Source: Lachnospiraceae bacterium (GTDB lineage: Bacteria; Bacillota; Clostridia; Lachnospirales; Lachnospiraceae). From it: a stretch of DNA of 64,000 bases. Both the position numbers and the translations under genes were made by a program. Positions 53,817 to 61,533 of this stretch are shown in pieces. Positions within the stretch are counted from its first letter, which is position 1. Each line of letters begins with the position of its first letter. Under the pieces are notes generated by a model that was not told the DNA's origin, did not search any database, and saw only the letters and a list, made by a program, of their open reading frames with translations. Where the stretch lies: assembly GCA_015057625.1 (NCBI GenBank), contig SVDZ01000001.1, forward strand, positions 20,689 to 84,688, given 5' to 3'.

Positions 53817-56225
53817 TTAATCAGTTTGTTTTATTTTTCTGTTCTTGAGTGCACCGCTTTCCTCCGCAATTCGCTGCCTCTCAGGATCCTTGTAAACAAT
53901 CTTAACCTTATTTTTCTTTTCCTGATAAAGATTTTCATCAGCCATCCTCAAAATATCCTCAACGTCAGTATCCTCTGTAATAACAAATTCATAGAAACCT
54001 ACACTCATATTTACGTAGTATGGTTTGTCACAATTATCATTGAACTCCTTGAGGGACTTTTGAATTCTTTCTTTTATGACATTACCGTAATTGTCCTGGT
54101 TAACCATTGCAAATGCTGCAAACTCGTCACCACCCATACGGCCAACCACATCATTCTTTCTGAAAGAATCGCTGAGGGTTGTTGCGATAGTTTTAATGGC
54201 AAAGTCACCGTCATCATGTCCAAACTCGTCATTTACTACTTTCAAACAATCCATATCAGCATATACTGCAACCGCCTTCTTGCCCACATTTGCTTCGTTG
54301 TGAATGAGACCATTTACAACCTGGAAGAATCCTCTTCTGTTCTTAACTCCCGTCATCGGATCCATAGTACTCATCTCGTCGAGGAGTTTGTTCGTCTCAA
54401 CAGTCTTTGCGAGGTTGATTTCCAATTCTCTCTTAATCTGGTTCTGCTGCCTGATAATATCCAAAACTTCAAGAGTAACTGAAATCTGACATGCAATCTG
54501 CTGAGCAAATCGGAACGACTCTATATCAACTTCCATCAGAGTAAGACCAAACTGTACTTCATTTGAAAACAGCGGCAGTACCAACTCGTCAAATCGGTGA
54601 TCTGTCGGCATATTTTGATCCGAGAAAATATCCACACAATTTATTACCTTTTGATACTCGTCATAAACGCCAACCTTATCACCGTCATGACATGCTCTGA
54701 TATAACACTTTTCAGGAATTTTCCATTCATGGTTTCCGTTGTAAGTAATCTTGTCAGAATATACATATATATAACTTGACTTATACTTCATTCTCTGAAG
54801 CTTGTTAACTACTGACTCGAAACGATGCGCTTCATCAGAAAACATCTGCTGCTGAAGAATATCTCCTGTAATATTTGTGAGCAATGATTCAAATACTTTG
54901 TTTCGCTCATCGGTTTCAAGTTTCTTTTTATTGTCAACATTTGCTGCACTGTTACTGGTAAATGAAATCTGCTCTAGCAACCATCTGCAGGCGCTGTCAT
55001 CCTTTAAAAGTCCACTGGTATAACCATACAAAATCTGGTTGATAAGAAAGAGAACTTCCAAAGTGACATAGCCTTTGATATAAATATCTTCAAACAAATG
55101 ATACTCTATGCTGAACTCTTCTTCGTTCATCGTCAGTGTTCCGTCTTCCTTTATGAGATTGAGAAAATATAAAAAATAGTTTTCCATTACACTTCTTACT
55201 CTGGCTTTCTCAACCGGCTCGTATACGCTGTTTACATATTTTTCCATCATTTCATCTACTATAAACTGAACAGCCTCTTTTTTGTTCATTTTAAACATTT
55301 TAGCTGACATCTGACGTACAATATTGTCATTGTTACATCCGCAGGACTCTCTTATTACCAGTTTTGACGGAACAGTAATGTCTATCTTTTTACCCTGTAC
55401 CAAATCAGGGCAGCACATAACTGCCTGATACGCAATTTCCTTTACATCAACTCTTACACTGGTCATATATGGCTCAACCATCATGGCAAGTGGCGAGTCG
55501 TCAAAACCTGTTATACGTATATCTTTTCCTGCAACAAGTCCCATTTTTTCAACTGCCTGAAATCCACTAACTGCCATCTGATCATTTGCATAAATAATAG
55601 CTTCAATATCTGGATTCTTATTAATAAGATCCTCTGTGATTTCAGGAAAATAAACCGTGAAATCGCCATAGCCTATCAAATCTTCAGACTGCTTAGCTCC
55701 ATACTCCGCCACCGCATCCTTATACGCCTGCAACCTCTCAATAGCATCCTGGTTTGTTCTAGGTCCACTGACAAATCCGATGGTCTTGCATCCGTGTTCC
55801 TGTACCAAATGTTTTACTGACTGCCTGATACCCTCCCTGTTGTCGATAGTAATACTAGGGTATCCTTCCTCGCTTCCCGCAAGAAGAATCGCCGGAACAT
55901 CTCCGAATCCTTCAAGGAATTTTTTCTTTTTTTCCGGTGCAAGCAATGAAGTTATTACTCCATACTCAATAATTACTGCATCAAAGGAACTTGCGTTCGG
56001 GTAGCTGTAAAGTGTATTATACTGATAATGATATCTTAAGTTTCGCTCTTCGTTTGGTCTGTCTCCCAAATCTAAAATTCCTCCTGGAAAAATAAAGAGG
56101 TTTGCATCCAAATCTTTCGCCGCCATTAAGGCACCCTCACAAATTGCGAAAGAGAAATCCGATTCGAGCATTCCTATACAAAGAGCTATATTCAATCTTT
56201 TCTTATTTGTATTTTCCTCTTTCAT
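53817..56225 (-). CDS. Cytosolic LacI-type sugar-sensor diguanylate cyclase
   Basis: 802 residues, no signal peptide or membrane helix. The N-terminal 290 residues form a periplasmic-binding-protein-like sensor of the LacI/GalR type (FVSGPRTNQDAIERLQAY, IIYANDQMAVSGFQAVEKMG, ITGFDDSPLA), but without the usual HTH, so it does not bind DNA that way. A helical and beta linker (about 300-610) leads to a GGDEF domain (about 625-785) with intact RMGGDEFAAF and VVNDEFGHDDGD. It should make c-di-GMP in response to an internal sugar or similar ligand. Its ATG overlaps the stop of the GGDEF-EAL gene by 4 bp, which implies tight co-translation. Confidence 0.9.
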   Translation of the reverse strand: MKEENTNKKRLNIALCIGMLESDFSFAICEGALMAAKDLDANLFIFPGGILDLGDRPNEERNLRYHYQYNTLYSYPNASSFDAVIIEYGVITSLLAPEKKKKFLEGFGDVPAILLAGSEEGYPSITIDNREGIRQSVKHLVQEHGCKTIGFVSGPRTNQDAIERLQAYKDAVAEYGAKQSEDLIGYGDFTVYFPEITEDLINKNPDIEAIIYANDQMAVSGFQAVEKMGLVAGKDIRITGFDDSPLAMMVEPYMTSVRVDVKEIAYQAVMCCPDLVQGKKIDITVPSKLVIRESCGCNNDNIVRQMSAKMFKMNKKEAVQFIVDEMMEKYVNSVYEPVEKARVRSVMENYFLYFLNLIKEDGTLTMNEEEFSIEYHLFEDIYIKGYVTLEVLFLINQILYGYTSGLLKDDSACRWLLEQISFTSNSAANVDNKKKLETDERNKVFESLLTNITGDILQQQMFSDEAHRFESVVNKLQRMKYKSSYIYVYSDKITYNGNHEWKIPEKCYIRACHDGDKVGVYDEYQKVINCVDIFSDQNMPTDHRFDELVLPLFSNEVQFGLTLMEVDIESFRFAQQIACQISVTLEVLDIIRQQNQIKRELEINLAKTVETNKLLDEMSTMDPMTGVKNRRGFFQVVNGLIHNEANVGKKAVAVYADMDCLKVVNDEFGHDDGDFAIKTIATTLSDSFRKNDVVGRMGGDEFAAFAMVNQDNYGNVIKERIQKSLKEFNDNCDKPYYVNMSVGFYEFVITEDTDVEDILRMADENLYQEKKNKVKIVYKDPERQRIAEESGALKNRKIKQTD

Positions 56226-58168
56226 AACTCAGCCCTCTTATTTTCTTTCTCCAGAAATTCGATAAAATCGTCTTCCGGTACTGGTCTTGAGTACAAATAT
56301 CCCTGAAGATAATCGCATCCAAAGTCCAATAATATTTGTTTCATTTCCTCATTTTCCACGCCCTCAACAACTATCTTTTTGCCGATAGCTTTGAGTAATT
56401 TAACAGTGTACTCCAATATGATCATAGCCTCTTCACTTTCCATGGCTTGCCAGAGAATACTCTTGTCGATTTTTACTGTCTCCGCAGGAAACTCCAACAG
56501 ATAATCGATTGTAGCAAATCCTGAGCCATAATCATCTATGGAAAATCCAACACCCTGTTGAACCATACACTCCATTATATTTTTAAGAACTCTTACAGTG
56601 AAGAACTCCGTCTCTGCAGTCTCTGTTATCTCAAGATTTACGCATTTAGTATCAACGCCGTAACTTGCAATAATATCGAGATACTTTTCTGCCAGTTTCT
56701 CGTATCTGCACTGTATAGGTGATAGATTTACATCTATATATTTCACTCCGAGCTGAAGACATTTACTGTCTCTTAAGAACTCACATACTTTTCTGAGAAC
56801 CATCTCACCCATCTCAACAATCTGTCCATTCTTCTCTGCTATCGGAATAAATTCATCCGGTCCAATAAATCCCAACTCCTTATCGATTAATCGAAGCAGT
56901 GCTTCCGCTCCATGGAACATATCATTATTCGTATCATAAATAGGCTGATAATATATCGTAAATCCATCTTCCTTCAACGCCTTATCCATAATCTGTGAAA
57001 TCTTTTTCGTTCTACGGATTTTTTCCACCACCATCTCTATGTCATCCATAACATAAACATGTTTTCCTACTTCGCCCTTAACATTATGAATAATCTCTTC
57101 GAGTTCAACTCCCTCTATTTTGAGATCTACTATTGGTATTACTACGATGTCTACATCAACATCTATCTCAACTATCCTCTCATCACTGGCTATTGAAAAT
57201 TTTTCTTTGAAAGCATTTTCAATTTCATTTATAGTTTCTTCGATGTTGATATTGTCATCTACCACTATGGCAAACTCATTTGCGTTAATTTCATATGTAC
57301 AAAATTTAAAATAACGATTGAGTCTCTCTGCTATCTTGAAGGACAACAGTTCAGCATTTCTCTGGCCCATCATATATTCGTAGTAATTATAATCAATTAT
57401 CTTGACTGCTATTACCTTGTAGAAATGATTTTTATTATTCTTGCGTCTGATGGTCTGCAGGAATGCCCGTCTGTTATAGCATTGAGTTTCGTTGTATAAA
57501 AAATATGCAGGATTTTCAAAAGCGGAATATACAAAGAAAAGAACCATAGACAATACGAAATTGGTAATGAGAAATTCAGGCATAAATGCCTGTATAATTA
57601 CGCTTAAAATAACTCCTACCAAAAATCCCGTAATGGAAACTACCTGATATACATTTAACCTCTTTCTTATTGCTATAACTATGAAATCCGCGACAAGCAT
57701 CATACTTATGGCCATAACATAAAGCAATGTAACCCCAACTGCCTGCTTATAATTCAAATCTTCGTCGAAATATATTACAAAATGCGTATATGACGTTGTA
57801 AAAATAATAATCGTCTCAACTATAAATATAATAACAGTGGAACAGTAAATGCATTTTCTATAGAAAGATGATTTCACAAGAGATGATATATACAACAAAA
57901 AAATTATAGCCAACAAATTATAGAGAAACAAATACAATTCATTAATGAAATAGTTAGTTCCCAAAGAGAATAGTTTTGGATACGAAATTGTATACACTGA
58001 AATAATATTAACGATAGATACCAACAAATTATCTATTATCAATGCAAGAAACAGTTTGTTTCTAACTGTAGAATAATTCTGTCTGAGATAATACATAATC
58101 AAAAGAATAATTGATGCCAGAACTGCCGCTTCACAATACTGGGGATAATATAACAGATTAAGATTCAT
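56222..58168 (-). CDS. Membrane GGDEF-EAL protein, probable c-di-GMP phosphodiesterase
   Basis: 648 residues. About seven N-terminal helices (7-225), a degenerate GGDEF domain (about 240-385; the active loop reads NANEF) and an EAL domain (about 395-640). The EAL catalytic set is complete: GAEALLRL, DVNLSPIQ, LEITETAE, DDYGSGFAT, VKIDKS and EGVENEE. It therefore likely hydrolyses c-di-GMP, with the GGDEF part perhaps binding GTP as a regulator. Co-transcribed with the sugar-sensor cyclase downstream, giving an opposing enzyme pair. The start is ATG 58168 after GGAGGT. Confidence 0.92.
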   Translation of the reverse strand: MNLNLLYYPQYCEAAVLASIILLIMYYLRQNYSTVRNKLFLALIIDNLLVSIVNIISVYTISYPKLFSLGTNYFINELYLFLYNLLAIIFLLYISSLVKSSFYRKCIYCSTVIIFIVETIIIFTTSYTHFVIYFDEDLNYKQAVGVTLLYVMAISMMLVADFIVIAIRKRLNVYQVVSITGFLVGVILSVIIQAFMPEFLITNFVLSMVLFFVYSAFENPAYFLYNETQCYNRRAFLQTIRRKNNKNHFYKVIAVKIIDYNYYEYMMGQRNAELLSFKIAERLNRYFKFCTYEINANEFAIVVDDNINIEETINEIENAFKEKFSIASDERIVEIDVDVDIVVIPIVDLKIEGVELEEIIHNVKGEVGKHVYVMDDIEMVVEKIRRTKKISQIMDKALKEDGFTIYYQPIYDTNNDMFHGAEALLRLIDKELGFIGPDEFIPIAEKNGQIVEMGEMVLRKVCEFLRDSKCLQLGVKYIDVNLSPIQCRYEKLAEKYLDIIASYGVDTKCVNLEITETAETEFFTVRVLKNIMECMVQQGVGFSIDDYGSGFATIDYLLEFPAETVKIDKSILWQAMESEEAMIILEYTVKLLKAIGKKIVVEGVENEEMKQILLDFGCDYLQGYLYSRPVPEDDFIEFLEKENKRAEL

Positions 58169-58561
58169 ACTCAGCTACCTCCTTCCCAGTTTTACAAGAC
58201 ACATTGTAAAAAAGAATATTTAATTAACTTTTGTTTTTCTTTTCATTTTATTTTTCAATAAGTTTCCGCTCGCCTAAATATAGGCCTCTCATTATAATAA
58301 TATTCTACTATATTTTTGCAAAAAGTGCATTAGAAAAATTCATATATTTTTGCTTAAATTTTGCTCGATTTTGCCCTGTTTTGTTTGGTTTTGCGAGGGC
58401 TTTACACGGGAGTTCGAACAAAGCCTGAGGCGGTGGGGAGGTAGTGGTTAACATAATAAAAATTTAGATTTACGTAACAGGGCGAAAGCTTCCTTTTTGG
58501 GGGCGAAAGTCACATATTTTTCTTTGTAATACTGACTCGTGGACTTCATTTTATGTGACTT

Positions 58562-58774
58562 CACCTACTTTTTCTGCGTTTTCTATGTTTGGTAGGTAGC
58601 AATTGCAGACATTCAGTTTACATAACTATTATCTCATATTTCCTGATTACCTACCATTCTTCATTTTTCTTCATTTAGTAGGTAGCAATTGAAGTGGGTG
58701 GTTTACATAACTCGGTTTCTCAGATGATTTCTTACCTACCAATTGCTCTTTTTCTTCATTTGGTAGGAAAATTG
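58562..58774. repeat. 85-86-bp tandem array of hairpin units
   Basis: Three diverged units open with TACCTACC-like arms at 58562, 58648 and 58733. Each closes with GGTAGGTA-like arms (58591, 58677, 58762), followed in the first two by GCAATTG and a GTTTACATAACT spacer. The plan matches the array at 43628-43922, where the arms are TACCTTCCA/TGGATGGTA. Confidence 0.75.
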
Positions 58775-58840
58775 TTCGTCCCCCCACAACATTTGGCTCT
58801 ATAGGTGCACGCAAACAAGTTTTCTACATTTTTTCTCACA

Positions 58841-58883
58841 AAAAAAGGCGTTGCGTTTGTGATTTCAACCACTAGCGCAACGC
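58841..58883 (-). terminator. Terminator of the right-hand secreted-protein operon
   Basis: GCGTTGCG (58848-58855) pairs with CGCAACGC (58876-58883). On the minus strand the stem is followed by a run of T (complement of 58841-58846). Confidence 0.87.
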
Positions 58884-58937
58884 TCCTTATTTTTGATTAA
58901 TATCTTTCAAATAGCATAATCATCTTTTATATTCCTA

Positions 58938-61310
58938 TCACGGAATTATTATTTCAAAATTGTATGTTGTCGGTTCCTCGTGTAAGTTTCCATCCCATCC
59001 ATATTCTATAGTTGTAGTTCTGTAATATGGATTTGTTGTTGGAATCAATCCAGGGAACAATGTGTTGCTAAGCAAATTAAAGAGATACTGATGTCCCTGA
59101 ATATTTGGAGACAAGTTTTCCGTGTAAATATAATCTGCTATCTCAGGTATTGAAACCACAGCAACTTTATCGCTATAGACGATATACTGATTTTCATTTT
59201 TTGAAACAATTGCAAATGCTCTGACATGGAATGAATGTGTGATTACACTATTCATCTGAGACATTGTTGTCACATAATAATCATTGCCGTCATTTCTGTT
59301 ATTAAGAGATGGCACTAAAGCTTTTGCTGTAGAAATATATCCTTTTGTACGGCTGGCATTTGCACCAATTCCCTGATATCTATACTGCTGTCCATCTACC
59401 GGATTTTCAAAATCTAGGAATGTATCATTTTTAGTCTGCGCATTATTCTTTTTGTATCCAGTAGCATTATCATCGATTGTATAGATAATTCCATAATTCA
59501 CTACATTGTATGCAACTTCATTTACTGTAATAGTATCTGAAGGGCATTTGCAAATAGTTCTGAAAGCTGCTTCAGATTCAGCTTCGCTTTCAAAGTTAGT
59601 TTTAATCTGGAATCCTACAACTCCAAGATCATTACTTACCATAGTTCCAACTTCAACAGGTGTGGACATGACTACAATCTCAACTGTTGCTCCTGTTGAC
59701 TCATTTCCACCAATAACACCTGTAACTTTCAATGTTACTGTACTACCTTCAGTAAGTCCTGTGATAGTACGTTCACCACAAGCTACATTGCTATCATGTT
59801 TCACACCATTAACGTATACATTGTATGTCTGACCTGCTGCCAAATGAGCCGAATCAGCATTTCCCCATGAAAATGTAATTGCTCCCGGAGCGTTACTGTT
59901 TGCAACTAAACCGACAACCTCTTGAGGAGTGGTAATTGTTACTTCAGACTCATACTTGAATTTGATTGATACCGACTGAGATTTATAATAGTCAACCACA
60001 ACTAAAGTATGTTCTGCTCCGTCATTCACAGATGATACAGGAATTTCCACATCTGCACCTGCTCTAGGTTCTATTGTATTTCCATCTAATTTAACTGAAT
60101 CAAATGGAGCTGACATTCCAAATGCTGCATATATTATATTATCTCCATGTATTTCAGGCTTAACAGATACAATATCGTCCTTTTCCTCTAATATCTTATA
60201 TTTATAACCAGTTCCATTTAAAACATCAACCCAAGGAAGTGCATCGTTGTATGCATCTCTTGATTCCTGCTCATAAGCTGACTGACTCTCGAAAACAGAC
60301 TGGCTCTCGTAATTTGACTGACTCTCGTGAACAGACTGACTTTCATATACTGATTGACTCTCACTTTCCCACTGACTTGCACTTTGTGACTCATACACAG
60401 AAGCCGATTCGCTTTGCTCAGGGGTTAAATCAGAAACATTATAATTAATAATAGAGATCGTTTTTTGTCCTGATAAGCAATTAAATACAGCAGTATTATT
60501 TCTCAATGTCAATCCATCTAAATAAATAAATGCAGATGCACCTTGAATCTTTGCATATGAATCATAGCTTCCTCCAAGCGTTACTATATTTCCATTTACA
60601 GACACAGATTGAACATCCGAATCGGCAATTATATATATTGCTTGTTTATCAGGATTTGTAGTTCCCTGTATGTTTACAACATTAACAGCTGATGTTCTCA
60701 CAATAGAATAATTCTGACCTAAATCTCTTAAATCAAGGAATCCTTCCGGAGCTTCGTCAAACTCTTTAAAGCTTACATTACTAATAGTTACTTGACTTGT
60801 TTGGTTAATATCAGCATCAATTCTTCCAAGATTCAATCCGAAAAGGTACGTCATCGCATCTGGAATATCATGTGCCACAAAAGCTGTTTCAAAAGTATAC
60901 GGAACATTTGCTTCTACGGAAAACTCTTTAGTATGATACATATCCCAACCATTTTCAAATCTCTGAAACTTAAAAGCAATTTTTCTCGAAACTGTGGAAG
61001 TAACAGTCAATTTTGCTTCATAATATTTTCCCTCAACAAGTGTTAACCCATTCTGGTAAATTTCTTTATCATATGCATTTCCACCAGCTATATTGCCTAA
61101 ACTCACAACCGCAGAACCATCTCCACGATAATTAACGCCACTATCTCCGTGAATTACCCAATAAGTATCATCCGCAAAAGTTGTATTCTGCAGTAATTCT
61201 GTTCCTTCGTCGTCAGCGTACGTCTTCGTTATCGGCTGTGCTATTATTCCGGCAACCGCCACCGCAAACGCGGTGACTATTGCCATTACTTTACTCATTT
61301 TTCTTTTCAT
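58938..61310 (-). CDS. Secreted CBM4/9-like protein with Ser/Gln-rich linker and shared C-terminal module
   Basis: 790 residues. Signal peptide about 1-33. A CBM4/9-like sandwich at about 38-185 (LLQNTTFADDTYW opening, VTISNVSFKEF end); a beta domain to about 300; a Ser/Gln/Glu/Tyr repeat linker (SQSVYE units, about 300-350); an Ig-like region; an FN3-like domain at about 465-550 with clear likeness to the one in the first GH16 protein (GQTYNVYVNG). The last part, about 576-790, is a longer version of the shared module (GVVGFQIKTN, FRTICK, RAFAIVS, ADYIYTENLSP, HQYLFNLL). No catalytic motif is seen. Start ATG after AAGGAG, 25 bp downstream of the 51-residue gene. Confidence 0.85.
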   Translation of the reverse strand: MKRKMSKVMAIVTAFAVAVAGIIAQPITKTYADDEGTELLQNTTFADDTYWVIHGDSGVNYRGDGSAVVSLGNIAGGNAYDKEIYQNGLTLVEGKYYEAKLTVTSTVSRKIAFKFQRFENGWDMYHTKEFSVEANVPYTFETAFVAHDIPDAMTYLFGLNLGRIDADINQTSQVTISNVSFKEFDEAPEGFLDLRDLGQNYSIVRTSAVNVVNIQGTTNPDKQAIYIIADSDVQSVSVNGNIVTLGGSYDSYAKIQGASAFIYLDGLTLRNNTAVFNCLSGQKTISIINYNVSDLTPEQSESASVYESQSASQWESESQSVYESQSVHESQSNYESQSVFESQSAYEQESRDAYNDALPWVDVLNGTGYKYKILEEKDDIVSVKPEIHGDNIIYAAFGMSAPFDSVKLDGNTIEPRAGADVEIPVSSVNDGAEHTLVVVDYYKSQSVSIKFKYESEVTITTPQEVVGLVANSNAPGAITFSWGNADSAHLAAGQTYNVYVNGVKHDSNVACGERTITGLTEGSTVTLKVTGVIGGNESTGATVEIVVMSTPVEVGTMVSNDLGVVGFQIKTNFESEAESEAAFRTICKCPSDTITVNEVAYNVVNYGIIYTIDDNATGYKKNNAQTKNDTFLDFENPVDGQQYRYQGIGANASRTKGYISTAKALVPSLNNRNDGNDYYVTTMSQMNSVITHSFHVRAFAIVSKNENQYIVYSDKVAVVSIPEIADYIYTENLSPNIQGHQYLFNLLSNTLFPGLIPTTNPYYRTTTIEYGWDGNLHEEPTTYNFEIIIP
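60260..60390. repeat. 18-bp repeats encoding SQSVYE-type linker
   Basis: Diverged 18-bp units (GACTGACTCTCGTAATTT and variants on the plus strand), in frame in the CBM4/9-like protein gene. They give a Ser/Gln/Glu/aromatic linker unlike the Thr-rich ones elsewhere in the window. Confidence 0.85.
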
Positions 61311-61335
61311 ATTCTAACTCCTTTCCGGAATTACC

Positions 61336-61491
61336 CTAGAACCCCGGCATTGGTTCTGTGTCTTCAAGACCTGACAAATGTGTCTCTTCTTCGAAGATAT
61401 CACCATCATCATCCCCCGCCATTATATCTGCCATTGTTCTAAACCAAGTAATTTCTACTTCAGGTGTTTCATAATCTATTTTTTTATTCAT
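61336..61491 (-). CDS. 51-residue acidic protein between two secreted-protein genes
   Basis: The ORF starts at ATG 61491 with AGGAGG 8 nt upstream and stops with TAG at 61336-61338. The protein opens MNKKIDYETPEVEITWF, continues with TMADIMAGDDDGDIFEEE, and ends EDTEPMPGF. Strongly acidic, no signal peptide or membrane helix. The YETPEVEI-x-x-F opening followed by an aliphatic/acidic stretch and a Gly/Pro-rich end recalls a loose group of very short Clostridia proteins; this is from memory and unverified. Gaps of 42 bp upstream and 25 bp downstream place it in one operon with two large secreted proteins. It might be a processed peptide precursor, a chaperone-like partner, or a regulator. Function unknown. 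Confidence 0.8.
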   Translation of the reverse strand: MNKKIDYETPEVEITWFRTMADIMAGDDDGDIFEEETHLSGLEDTEPMPGF

Positions 61492-61533
61492 AATCAAACT
61501 CCTCCTAATAAAATATTATTATAACACCTCGTT

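Larger units (their letters stand above)
58169..58937. other. Long intergenic region with tandem hairpin array
   Basis: 769 bp without a supported gene. Contents: an AT-rich upstream region of the GGDEF-EAL gene; a GGCTTT/AAAGCC hairpin near 58389-58413; direct GGGCGAAAG repeats (about 58481 and 58501); the inverted repeat AAGTCACATA/TATGTGACTT (58507-58516 with 58552-58561); the 85-86-bp array (58562-58774); and the terminator of the right-hand operon (58841-58883). Confidence 0.75.

Noticed and set aside
58385..58420. tRNA-like GTTCGAA near a GGCTTT/AAAGCC hairpin
   Set aside because: No cloverleaf can be built: acceptor, D and anticodon arms are missing, so it is a chance T-loop-like match.
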